DNA of 64,000 nucleotides, taken from contig JAFRAT010000008.1 of NCBI GenBank assembly GCA_017405305.1, forward strand, positions 62,001 through 126,000. The letters run 5' to 3'. The stretch comes from Aeriscardovia sp. Its GTDB lineage: Bacteria > Actinomycetota > Actinomycetes > Actinomycetales > Bifidobacteriaceae. The notes beneath the pieces are model-generated. The model ran no database searches. It was not told the origin of the DNA and saw only the letters and a program-made list of their open reading frames with translations. Numbering within the stretch: the stretch's first letter is position 1; every line of letters starts with the position of its first letter. Of the stretch, positions 9,600-17,554 are shown piece by piece. Both the position numbers and the translations under genes were made by a program.

Positions 9600-10451
9600 A
9601 TGGCCGACCTTGTCCATATCAGGAATCTGAGCGTCGGATACGGCGGGAGAACCGTTCTGAGAATCGACGACCTGCGCGTCGACGAGGGGCAAGTGGTCGG
9701 AATCATCGGCGGGAACGGCGCCGGCAAGTCCACGTTCGTCAAATGCTTGCTAGGGGACGCCCCATACAAGGGGACCGTCGATCGTTCGTTCTCCATGCGG
9801 GACGTCGGCGTCCTTATGCAGGACAACAAGTACAGCGGACTGATGCGCGTCGGGGAGCTGGCTTCAATTGTCGCTCGCAGACCGGTCAAGGACGTCCGGC
9901 TTGCCTCGTGGCTGTCAGAGTTCGAGCTGGAGGGGCTGCTCAACAGAAGGATATCGGCTTTGTCCGGAGGCGAACGTCAGAGGATGACTCTGGCAATGGT
10001 TCTGTGGTTGAATCCCAGCGTCGTTTTCCTGGACGAGATGACCACGGGTCTCGACTACGAGAACCGGCTGAAACTTCTGCGGACGGTTCAACGACGGACT
10101 GCGGGCAAAACGGTGTTCGATGTGACTCATTACTTCGAGGAACTGGAGGGTTGGGCCGACAGAATTCTTGTTTTTCGCGATGGCATCCCGTTGTTTTGGG
10201 GCAGTGTTGCGGAACTTGAAAGACTCAACCCTCATTACTCCGTCATTCAGACGGAGCAGCAAACTCAAGCGGAAAGACGGCATCGGTGCTTTGTCGACAA
10301 AACCGGTTCTCGATTCCTTGTTGCCGACGATGGCAGCGAAGAAGCAGCTATCGATCGCGAGCTGACGGCGGAACGTGTTGCTCATAGTGTCAAACGACGC
10401 AACATCTATTCTTCCTATGTGCTTTTGACAGGAACGGAGCAAAAGCAGTGA
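9600..10451 (+). CDS. ABC transporter ATP-binding protein of the TOMM cluster (SagG-like)
   Basis: A 283-aa ATPase. Walker A GGNGAGKST is at residues 37-45, the Q-loop glutamine at 74, the signature LSGGERQR at 121-128, Walker B VVFLDEMTTGLD at 141-152 and the H-loop histidine at 177. About 90 residues after the nucleotide-binding domain form an accessory C-terminal region, as in exporters of the CcmA/bacteriocin type. It starts nine bases after the precursor stop with GAGAGG as ribosome-binding site and overlaps the permease gene by four bases (GTGA). By position it powers export of the modified peptide and may also give self-protection. Confidence 0.9.
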   Translation: MADLVHIRNLSVGYGGRTVLRIDDLRVDEGQVVGIIGGNGAGKSTFVKCLLGDAPYKGTVDRSFSMRDVGVLMQDNKYSGLMRVGELASIVARRPVKDVRLASWLSEFELEGLLNRRISALSGGERQRMTLAMVLWLNPSVVFLDEMTTGLDYENRLKLLRTVQRRTAGKTVFDVTHYFEELEGWADRILVFRDGIPLFWGSVAELERLNPHYSVIQTEQQTQAERRHRCFVDKTGSRFLVADDGSEEAAIDRELTAERVAHSVKRRNIYSSYVLLTGTEQKQ

Positions 10452-11215
10452 AGCAGTACTTTCAGTTCAGTTTGAAGTCCGTATTTCGTGTTCCGGTGTC
10501 CGTGTTCTTCACGCTCGTGTTTCCCGTGATGATGATGTTCGTCATGATGGAAACAACTGCTGAAGGAGGAGTGTCCGGCGGTTGGCCTGCAATCAGCCGT
10601 TGTTTCCCCGTGGTACTTGCGTATGGCTTGTTACCGCTTTCTCTCGTTACCTTCCCGATGGCGATCGGCGCAGGGCTTGACGAAGGAACGATGCGGCGGA
10701 TGGAATATTTCCATGTTGGTTTCCCGGTTATCTTGGCGTCGGAGATTCTTGCCAATGTCTGCCTTGGCATGATTTCCATTGTCGTGGACGTTGTCTGCGC
10801 TTCCTTGTTCTACTCGTTGAAAGCGCCGGCAGTATACCCCGGCATTGTCTTCTTTATTCAGTACATTTTCGCGTGGGTTGCCTTCATGTTTGCCGGCGCG
10901 TTTATCGGAGTTGTTTTAAAATCCAGCAAGGCAATCACCGCCGTTGGCATGGTCGTCATGTTCGCGGCGCTTTTTCTGTGCGGCGCTTTCGTTCCCTTCA
11001 GTCGGCTTCCGTCGGCTCTGCAAGTAGTGGGACGCTTTTTCCCTGCCAAATGGATGATCGTTGATTCATTTCAATCCTGGTCGGGCGTCGTTGGTTTCGA
11101 CTGGTATTGTCTGGCTCTATCCGGAGTTTGGATTGTCGTTTTCGCTGCGTTGACCGTTCTGGTGTACAGAAAAGCGCATCAGCGGCTGCGCTGCGCGGTG
11201 CGGGGCATCCAATGA
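10448..11215 (+). CDS. ABC-2 type permease of the TOMM cluster (SagH-like)
   Basis: A 255-aa membrane protein starting with GTG that overlaps the ATPase stop. About six hydrophobic segments are visible, including VFFTLVFPVMMMFVMM near the N-terminus and ITAVGMVVMFAALFLCGAFV near residue 160-180, then a final segment near residue 220-240 followed by a basic tail. This is the ABC-2 membrane fold. Together with the preceding ATPase it forms the peptide exporter. Codon use is AT-richer than in the housekeeping genes of the window, as throughout this block. Confidence 0.85.
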   Translation: MKQYFQFSLKSVFRVPVSVFFTLVFPVMMMFVMMETTAEGGVSGGWPAISRCFPVVLAYGLLPLSLVTFPMAIGAGLDEGTMRRMEYFHVGFPVILASEILANVCLGMISIVVDVVCASLFYSLKAPAVYPGIVFFIQYIFAWVAFMFAGAFIGVVLKSSKAITAVGMVVMFAALFLCGAFVPFSRLPSALQVVGRFFPAKWMIVDSFQSWSGVVGFDWYCLALSGVWIVVFAALTVLVYRKAHQRLRCAVRGIQ

Positions 11216-11529
11216 TGATATCGAAACGGCAGCTAAAGCGGATTCTGATAGAAGCATATGCGGGCACGATCGTGGCGTTTTTGTCGTGTTTCTGCGCAAT
11301 TTGGTCATCATGCCGATGGGGTTCGTTGTTCGTTTCGAAACAGGTTCGTAATGCGTCATTGCTTGGCGTGCCGCTTCGGCTTGTTGGCTGGAATGCACCG
11401 CTACTCTGTCTTTTTCTTTCTGATGGTACGTGGACCCTTTGCATTCTCGCCTCGTTGGCATCCGTCTTTGTGTCTGAGCTTGTTGTATACGCGAAGGATT
11501 GGCGGAAAGGTCATAAAAATGAGCATTGA
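11212..11529 (+). CDS. Small two-segment membrane protein in the TOMM cluster, function unknown
   Basis: A 105-aa protein starting ATGATG; the first ATG overlaps the permease stop (ATGA), showing it belongs to the same operon. Two hydrophobic stretches (about residues 14-30 and 55-85) separate a basic N-terminus (SKRQLKR) from a charged C-terminus (KDWRKGHKNEH). I do not recognise a family. It occupies the place of a third transporter component (SagI) but is much shorter. It could be an exporter subunit, an immunity protein or a SagF-like protein. Confidence 0.75.
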   Translation: MMISKRQLKRILIEAYAGTIVAFLSCFCAIWSSCRWGSLFVSKQVRNASLLGVPLRLVGWNAPLLCLFLSDGTWTLCILASLASVFVSELVVYAKDWRKGHKNEH

Positions 11530-11665
11530 TGCTCGGCATATGGCGCTCTTGAATGAGTACCTTATGTCGGATTCTGATTACGGTAATGTCACTAATGGTG
11601 ACATTACCGTATTTTTAACAAAATTCTCGATGGGGATTATGCCTCCTCGATGTTCGATTACCTAA
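11519..11665 (+). CDS. Small ORF bridging to sagB: short peptide or frame-disrupted SagB N-terminus
   Basis: ATG at 11519 overlaps the end of the small membrane protein gene and opens a 48-codon frame (MSIDARHMALLNEY...) that ends inside the next gene. It reads straight through the terminator-like hairpin at 11579-11616. Past the hairpin, the other frame reads IFNKILDGDYASS and joins the SagB start without a stop. The two halves together could be an N-terminal extension of SagB broken by a frameshift, or this may be a separate peptide whose translation affects the hairpin. Confidence 0.35.
   Translation: MSIDARHMALLNEYLMSDSDYGNVTNGDITVFLTKFSMGIMPPRCSIT
11579..11616 (+). terminator. Intrinsic terminator/attenuator inside the TOMM operon
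   Basis: TACGGTAATGTCAC and its exact complement GTGACATTACCGTA form a 14-bp stem with a five-base loop, followed on the plus strand by TTTTT. This is a textbook intrinsic terminator. It lies between the precursor/export genes and the modification genes, where partial read-through would keep precursor expression above enzyme expression, as the terminator after sagA does in streptococci. Confidence 0.8.
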
Positions 11666-12399
11666 CCAACTGTGGTTCGCTGAAACTCAACGACATCATC
11701 AGCATGCAGATGTTTAATTCTGCGAATATGGCTGCCGTATTGGGCGCCTTCGGCGCAATGGACGAGATTGTTGAAGATCGCCGGACCGTTTTGTTACCAA
11801 AGAAGCAGATGAAGGTGAAATGTCGGCTGCAGGAAGCATTGAGAAGACGGTGCAGTACCAGAGTCTTTTCCTCTCTAAGAACTTTTTCTTTCGAAGAGTT
11901 TGGCACGCTTGTGCAAATGGCATATGGAACAGCGAATAGAAAGATTGCGTCCGGTGGTTTCGCGTTCCCCTCCCGCCATTACGGTTCCGGTGGTGCCTTG
12001 TATCCGGTTGACGTCTACTTGCTGGTGAATGCTATTGACGGCTTGTCGCGCGGCGTCTACCGGTACCAGCCATATAGTGCGTCGCTGCTGAGAGTTTGCG
12101 ATGCTTTCGATATCGATCGGTTTTTCCCATCGCAGGGGTTTGATACAGAAAACTATTCCTTTGTCGTATGCTATGCAGCTTGTTTCAGCAGAATATATGT
12201 TAAGTATGGGGAACTGGCGCTTCTTCTTGCGCTAATCGAGACAGGATTGATGTCGCAAAATCTTGACCTTTCCTGCGCCGCGATGGACATCGGTATATGC
12301 CAGTCGGCAGGATTCAATCGGCAATACGCACAGCGGCTGATTGGAGCTGACGGCGTTACTAGTTTTGTTCTCTTCTCGAGCATTTGCGGTGAGAAATGA
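11650..12399 (+). CDS. SagB-type FMN-dependent azoline dehydrogenase
   Basis: A 249-aa nitroreductase-fold protein that oxidises azolines, made by the SagC/D pair, to aromatic thiazoles or oxazoles. The nitroreductase segment begins near ALRRRCSTRVF (about residue 63), continues through FAFPSRHYGSGGALYPVDVY, and contains the catalytic Lys-Tyr pair K185-Y186 in the context VKYGELALLLALIETGLMSQ, as in McbC/SagB proteins. The ATG at 11650 has only a distant GGGGATT as ribosome-binding site, so the true start is uncertain; an upstream, out-of-frame N-terminal portion may exist (see 11519-11665). It is followed 21 bases later by the SagC-type gene. Confidence 0.87.
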   Translation: MFDYLTNCGSLKLNDIISMQMFNSANMAAVLGAFGAMDEIVEDRRTVLLPKKQMKVKCRLQEALRRRCSTRVFSSLRTFSFEEFGTLVQMAYGTANRKIASGGFAFPSRHYGSGGALYPVDVYLLVNAIDGLSRGVYRYQPYSASLLRVCDAFDIDRFFPSQGFDTENYSFVVCYAACFSRIYVKYGELALLLALIETGLMSQNLDLSCAAMDIGICQSAGFNRQYAQRLIGADGVTSFVLFSSICGEK

Positions 12400-12420
12400 T
12401 TATTGGAGGAAGAATCTGGG

Positions 12421-13338
12421 ATGAAGTTCATTAAGCCTGAAGATCTTGTCGTTATCGAGAACAATAACGAGTTCATATTGCGGAAAGGTTTCATCCATGT
12501 CAATGAGGTGACGATTGATAAAAATGGAAGTAGTCCGCAGTTCGTGCAGGTTTTTGAGCAGTTCGTCGCAGCGGGAAGCCTGGATGTCAGAGAGGACAGC
12601 GATATCTGGGAAGATTTTCGAAAGCTGGCCCAGTTTTATCTCATCGATGTCGTTTCGCCTGTTTCGCATCTGCTTGTTGGCGATAGTACTGTGATGGCTG
12701 GCAGGTTTGCCCCACGCTTCAACGTCATGCGAAAAGATGCGTTCATCTCGCATAAGCAGTGCGTGGAAATCGTCGAAGGGAAGAATCCCATGACGATTGA
12801 TTCAATTATCGAAGACGTCCATAGAAAGTTGAACGGCGCTTCCTCGTTCTACTACATCGATGCTCTAGAGAATCTGACCGATTTACGGGCGGTCAATCGT
12901 CTTGCATGTCTGCTGGATATGCAGGCGGTGATTGGATGTTATGATGATGACAACGTGTACTTCACGCGTATCATGCCGGGATACACAGGATGCTTCGAAT
13001 GCTTGGAACGTCATATCATATCTAAGTTCCCGGGAGTGCTGACAGATTATATTTCCAAAAGGCATCTTCATCCTGCTTACACGGAAAACAGCCCGGCAGC
13101 GCTGATGCTTGATTCCTGGATTCTTCAGGACGCCGACAACATTGATAGAAATGGCGACAGTTCAATGCTGGGGAAAGTACTCCATTTCTCACTCAGGGAT
13201 TTCGAATACTCCTGCAACGAGAACAGGCGGTATGTCTCTTGTCCTGCTTGTGCCGGCAGGAATATGGCGCTCTTTGAAGAACAAAACGAACGCGCGGTGA
13301 ATGTGCTTGAGGAAGCGAAAAGGAATGCTATCGTTTGA
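12421..13338 (+). CDS. SagC-type E1-like leader-binding protein of the cyclodehydratase
   Basis: A 305-aa ThiF/E1-like TOMM protein that binds the precursor leader and presents the core to the YcaO enzyme. Four cysteines arranged as two CxxC pairs (C191/C194 in GCFECLERH, C274/C277 in SCPACAGR) are the structural zinc site of this family. The N-terminal 90 residues are where the RiPP recognition element sits in relatives. The ATG at 12421 is preferred over an upstream TTG because GGAGG lies 11 bases before it. It overlaps the YcaO gene by 14 bases, which fits the two proteins acting as one complex. Confidence 0.87.
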   Translation: MKFIKPEDLVVIENNNEFILRKGFIHVNEVTIDKNGSSPQFVQVFEQFVAAGSLDVREDSDIWEDFRKLAQFYLIDVVSPVSHLLVGDSTVMAGRFAPRFNVMRKDAFISHKQCVEIVEGKNPMTIDSIIEDVHRKLNGASSFYYIDALENLTDLRAVNRLACLLDMQAVIGCYDDDNVYFTRIMPGYTGCFECLERHIISKFPGVLTDYISKRHLHPAYTENSPAALMLDSWILQDADNIDRNGDSSMLGKVLHFSLRDFEYSCNENRRYVSCPACAGRNMALFEEQNERAVNVLEEAKRNAIV

Positions 13339-14626
13339 ATGCACTGAATCTTATAACTGGTATCGGCGACAGCTGATCGGCGGTGCAGTGACGTCGATAT
13401 GGCAAAAGGACAGCTCCTATTCCGGGACGTCCTCGTATCCGGACTTCGGTTTCAAATACAAGACGGCAGAGTTTTGCGATTTCGAGAAGAACATACTAGA
13501 GAACAGCCCCGCCATGGCCTACCACCTCAGCGGATATGGACTTCTTGAGAACGAGGCCTTGTCCAGTTTTCTGGGGGAAAGCTCTGAAAGGTATGCCTTC
13601 GCATCGATTTCCAAGACCATCGCGTCGACAGTCGTCGTCGCGACGCGCGGTGAATTGGTCAGTAAGTGGGGAGAGCAGCGTGTGTGCCCATTGCATTTGG
13701 TCAATGGGTATGTCTTTCGACGGGATATGAAAAACGAGCTTCGTGATGATGACAAAATACGCTGGGTGAAAATGAATTCGTTAATTCGCCCCGGCGATAG
13801 CGTCTACTTGCCTCTGCAATTCATCATGTCAGGAACTGGAAGCACCTTTTTGGGCGAGAAGAAATTCGCGCCACCGGCCGTATCGACAGGAACGGCTTCT
13901 CAAGAGACAGTTCTGAAAAGTCTGGAGAACTCTGTAATTGAATTTCTTCAAATAGACTCTTTCAATCTTTGGTGGTACGCAGGAATTGCCGGGGTCCGTC
14001 TCGAAACCGATTTAAGGTCGTTGTTTGAGCGGCATTGCGGCAACGAGAACAAGATTGAATCTTTCCTTGATCACTTTGACATACGGCTGACTGACATTTC
14101 TTTCGACAAAGACATAGACGTCGTCGTCTGCGAAGCAATCGGAAAGACGGCGAACGTACCGCAGTATGTTGTCGGCGTGCAGGGTGCCTTGAATCTGGAA
14201 ACGGCCGAGTATCGAAGCGTAATGGAGTGTCTGGCTGTAGTCGAATACGCATTTCATGTGCCTTGGACAAACAGAGCGGCATATGAGAGCGTCACCGCCG
14301 ATACTAGATTCTTCGGGAATCTCGATGACAACGTCATCTTCTATTCGAAGTATGGGAAAGAGGCCTTCCCCCGTGTGGAGCGGGAATCGCCTTTCACAAG
14401 AACGAAGAAGACATATCATCCGATTGCCACTCTCAGCGATTTCAGCTGGTACGCAGGCTTCCTCGACATCACTCTGCCGGAATTTTCGGGACTCAATTTT
14501 GCTGTTACGCGGGTATGCATCCCGGAATTGCTGCCAATGTGCCTACCGTCATATCCGCAGGCGTGCCATCCGCGCTACAAGACGGCCGGAGGGATTATCA
14601 ATGACGCTCCTCATCCTCTTGCTTGA
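13325..14626 (+). CDS. SagD-type YcaO cyclodehydratase
   Basis: A 433-aa YcaO-domain protein that uses ATP to convert Cys and Ser side chains into azolines on the precursor. The call rests on its size, position directly after the SagC-type gene, the SagD-like N-terminal region, and the Glu-rich YcaO segment LETAEYRSVMECLAVVEY, where ATP-binding acidic residues lie in the family. The C-terminus ends DAPHPLA, a weakened form of the PxPxP tail found in many YcaO enzymes. The start at 13325 lies within the end of sagC and is preceded by AAAAGG. The gene overlaps the CPBP gene by 26 bases, so the modification genes are tightly coupled. Confidence 0.88.
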   Translation: MLSFECTESYNWYRRQLIGGAVTSIWQKDSSYSGTSSYPDFGFKYKTAEFCDFEKNILENSPAMAYHLSGYGLLENEALSSFLGESSERYAFASISKTIASTVVVATRGELVSKWGEQRVCPLHLVNGYVFRRDMKNELRDDDKIRWVKMNSLIRPGDSVYLPLQFIMSGTGSTFLGEKKFAPPAVSTGTASQETVLKSLENSVIEFLQIDSFNLWWYAGIAGVRLETDLRSLFERHCGNENKIESFLDHFDIRLTDISFDKDIDVVVCEAIGKTANVPQYVVGVQGALNLETAEYRSVMECLAVVEYAFHVPWTNRAAYESVTADTRFFGNLDDNVIFYSKYGKEAFPRVERESPFTRTKKTYHPIATLSDFSWYAGFLDITLPEFSGLNFAVTRVCIPELLPMCLPSYPQACHPRYKTAGGIINDAPHPLA

Positions 14627-15200
14627 CGATTGTTTGTTCCTTCTGACGGTGTTTCCGGGGATAGTCCTGACAATTGAGGAATTCGTTCCTTTCGTAAGAA
14701 GGATGGGTGCAGTTTACGAATACGCGATTGGACTTTTGTTGATCGTCATGGCGGATAGCATCTATCTTCATGATGCAGAAGTCTGTTTGGCATTCCTGGC
14801 GGCGCTCGCTGGATCGTTCCTTGTTTTGGCACCAGCGCTTGTGAAAAGCGGAGGATGGCGATCAGTAAAGGACGCGTGGAAGAGGGCTTATCGACACATT
14901 TTCTTTTTGACGTTGTTTCCAGCATTAGAGGAGGGGATTTACCGATCGTTCATATATCAATTCGTTTATCAGCCATGCGGCACTCATCTTCTATGGGTTT
15001 ATTTCGTTCTATCTTTTTCTGGTTTTCTTTATGCGCATTTTGTCACTCAAAAGCTTCAGGCTCTTCGTTTAGTGCCATTGTCTGCGCTTCTCGTATTTCT
15101 ATATGCCATGACCAGGAACCTGTTCCTGGTCATCCTTGTGCATGTTTCCTACAACGTTTGCGTTTATTCCCTACGACGTCTGCGTTTATCCGGCCTATAG
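14601..15200 (+). CDS. CPBP-family intramembrane protease (SagE-like; leader peptidase and/or immunity)
   Basis: A 199-aa, largely hydrophobic protein with the three CPBP/Abi motifs: EExxxR (E110-E111...R115), FxxxH (F142...H146) and HxxxN (H181...N185). These residues form the metal site of the Rce1-like intramembrane proteases. SagE and PlnP-type proteins of this family accompany bacteriocin clusters and are thought to cleave leaders or protect the producer. The ATG follows GGAGGG at 14588-14593. It is the last gene of the cluster. A perfect 12-bp inverted repeat sits inside its coding sequence at 15108-15133. Confidence 0.87.
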   Translation: MTLLILLLDDCLFLLTVFPGIVLTIEEFVPFVRRMGAVYEYAIGLLLIVMADSIYLHDAEVCLAFLAALAGSFLVLAPALVKSGGWRSVKDAWKRAYRHIFFLTLFPALEEGIYRSFIYQFVYQPCGTHLLWVYFVLSFSGFLYAHFVTQKLQALRLVPLSALLVFLYAMTRNLFLVILVHVSYNVCVYSLRRLRLSGL

Positions 15201-16694
15201 ACGCACTATTGCGTGCTGCAGCCTTTCAAACAAACTGTAAACTGTCAATCGCATGCCAATAACCTGCAAGCCGTCGGGAAACAATGGCAGCCAGCTCGAT
15301 GAAACAGGAAGAGGCGCGTCGTAGCCGCGCGAAGGAACCAGGCCACGATGGAAAGTTGAGAAGAACCCGCCCGCTTTGCCGGAATGCGTACTCCTCCATG
15401 AGTCATCGGATGCGGAAATGGGAGTAGTGCTGGGGGCGTTTTATGCCCTTCCCAGTTCTCACGAAAAAACAGCATATCCCGGATCGAACTGGTTAAAACG
15501 CTGTGATCCTGGGGACGAAATGGGTCATTCCAAGAAAGAGACAGATCAGAAACCAAGGTATTCGTTCTAGTCCTGCCCCCCCCTCTCAAAAAACAGTTAT
15601 TTTCCAATGGACCGACCGTTCCAGTCGTTGTCATATGCGGTTTCCGGGCGTTGGTTGGGGAAAGGAAACGGGCGCCGGAGGTTGTGGAATGCCGTCCCGC
15701 AGCTGTCCTAGGTCCTGATCCATAGATGCGCACCTTGGGCATGAACTTGGCATGAACGCGGGTCGGCTCGATCACTCCCCCCCAGCATGAGCCTGGGACA
15801 GACGATTCCTGTCTGATGGATTCCAGCCAATCTAATGGCCGCGCAGACAGCTCTGGATTCGCGGGATGATACATCGTGAACCTAGTGTGAACCGGTCATG
15901 AACCCAATGGCGTCCGTCGGCGGGGCGCGTTACGCCACAACGGGAGCAGGCTTGCGTTCCGCTGGTTATCGGTCAGTTCGCATGACGCCATGCGAAGAGA
16001 GGGAGGAGGCGTCCACGGACGGCAGGAGCCTCCATCGGAAAAGGATCAGCATTTACCTCGATGTCCGCAAGGAGAAATGATGCCGAGCATCAGCTTCAGA
16101 AGAATATGGCCCTGCGTTTGCTTATTGAAACAGCAATTAGCAAGCAAGTACGAGACGAGCAACATGCCAGTGGCCTTGATCGGCTAGGGCATCTGCGGGT
16201 GCGAACAGCTCGAGGACTGGACAAAAGACGCCACTGTTCCGTCTACGTCGCCGTGGCAGTGCCGCCCGCCTTGATATGTTTCCGCACCTAAAGTATCGCG
16301 GGAAGAGTCTGCCGGATCCGGTAGCTTCTTACCAGCAGGTTCATCACCCCCTCCCTGCGGTCCGATCGAATACCGGTCCGGGACTGTGACCGAAAACGGG
16401 GGACGATAAAGCGGCATACTGAAAAACAGCGCAGCCGGAGACTCTCCAAGAGCGTGGTTGCCGACCACATGACAGCCTTGTTGCCTTCCGGCGCTCCCAT
16501 GACGGTGCGCCTACCGAGTCCCCGATTTGCCCTTGTGCCTGGGCGTAAACTCCACAGGGGAGTCTCCCCAGCGCGCGGTCGTCCATTCTGCTAAGCAGCT
16601 CTCAGTTCACCGGAACGCCGTACGCCAACCCGCAGGGAATAGAAACGACGTTTTCGCGGTTGTCCGATATAAGGCTTTTCCGAAGGAGGACCTC
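15201..16694. other. Gene-poor right flank of the accessory block
   Basis: About 1.5 kb without a gene I can support. Open frames on both strands are short, have weak starts and show no recognised domain. The best candidate, plus 16061-16291 (MSARRNDAEHQLQKN...), has a frame of 76 codons and may be a remnant. C8 and C7 tracts occur near 15576 and 15777. The last 100 bases probably hold the clgR promoter and leader. No tRNA, transposase or clear terminator was found after the cluster. Confidence 0.55.
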
Positions 16695-17225
16695 ATGGGA
16701 AATAACACCCAGTCGCTGCTGATGGACGGTTCTGTGCCGGTCGTAGCGCGCACGCCGCTGTTCCAGACTCCGCACCCGTGTTTCCACACGGCCGCCAGCG
16801 AACTGACGCCCGCTCAGCGCAAGGCCGTCGAATTCGCACAGCAGCAGATTCTCCGTGCCCAGCAGTCGCAACGCCGCCAATCACAGCACGCAGCGGACGC
16901 CATCGGATCCGCGAAGTCGGCCAAGCCCAAGGCCACCTGTCCAACGGCTACCACGATTTCCTTCCGCCACATCCTCGGCGAGGTCCTGCGCTCGCTTCGT
17001 ACCAAGGACCATAAGACGCTGCGCGAAGTATCCCAAAAGGCCGGCGTGTCCCTCGGTTACTTGTCCGAAGTGGAACGCGGCCAAAAAGAAGCCAGCTCCG
17101 AACTGCTGGGTTCCATTTCCTCCGCTCTAGGCATGCGTCTGAGCCAGACGCTACGGCTCGTCGCCGATGAGGTCGAACGAGTCGAAAGTGACCAGGGCTT
17201 GGCCACGATGACTCTGAGCCGCTGA
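16695..17225 (+). CDS. clgR: ClgR-like XRE-family transcriptional regulator
   Basis: A 176-aa protein with one helix-turn-helix of the XRE type: VLRSLRTKDHKTLREVSQKA then VSLGYLSEVERGQKEAS at about residues 98-135. The N-terminal 90 residues are Gln/Ala-rich and not recognised. ClgR regulators activate clp protease and DNA repair genes in actinobacteria, and this position before DUF3046 and recA is the conserved one. The start is supported by GAAGGAGGACCTC before the ATG. Assignment as ClgR rests on family and synteny. Confidence 0.82.
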   Translation: MGNNTQSLLMDGSVPVVARTPLFQTPHPCFHTAASELTPAQRKAVEFAQQQILRAQQSQRRQSQHAADAIGSAKSAKPKATCPTATTISFRHILGEVLRSLRTKDHKTLREVSQKAGVSLGYLSEVERGQKEASSELLGSISSALGMRLSQTLRLVADEVERVESDQGLATMTLSR

Positions 17226-17237
17226 CGGATCGGCATA

Positions 17238-17474
17238 ATGCGCGAACGCGAATTCTGGCGGCTAGTCGACGAGATTTTTGGGCGCGCCTACGGACGTTCT
17301 CTGGCCCGCGATCTGCATCTAGACCTAGTCGATAACAGGACGCCGGTGGAGGCGTTGGCGTCCGGCGTCGAACCACGCGTCGTGTGGAACCGGCTCTGCG
17401 ATCAGATGGAGATCCCCGTTTCCCGGCGTTGGGGGAAGGACCGTCCAGCTCCGCCATTGCCACCGCTTCGCTGA
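17238..17474 (+). CDS. DUF3046 family protein
   Basis: A 78-aa actinobacterial protein of unknown function, found between the ClgR-type regulator and recA. The start MREREFWRLVDEIFG and the segment LVDNRTPVEALASGVEPRVVW are characteristic of the family. It begins 12 bases after clgR and probably shares its transcript. Confidence 0.85.
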   Translation: MREREFWRLVDEIFGRAYGRSLARDLHLDLVDNRTPVEALASGVEPRVVWNRLCDQMEIPVSRRWGKDRPAPPLPPLR

Positions 17475-17538
17475 GGGAAAGCAGTTTCCCGGATTGACGG
17501 CGCGTCGCTGTGCTTACGCGTTCCATCATGCGTTGGCA

Positions 17539-17554
17539 TCGAACACCTGTTCGC
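17539..17554. promoter_or_regulatory. LexA/SOS box upstream of recA
   Basis: TCGAACACCTGTTCGC differs from the Gram-positive consensus palindrome (TCGAAC-N4-GTTCGA) only at the last base. A TATACT box follows at 17564-17569, so LexA bound here would block the recA promoter. Confidence 0.85.

Noticed and set aside
15245-15874. 209-codon minus-strand frame after the TOMM cluster
   Set aside because: It runs through a C8 tract and has no domain or start signal; its reading resembles chance translation of non-coding DNA.
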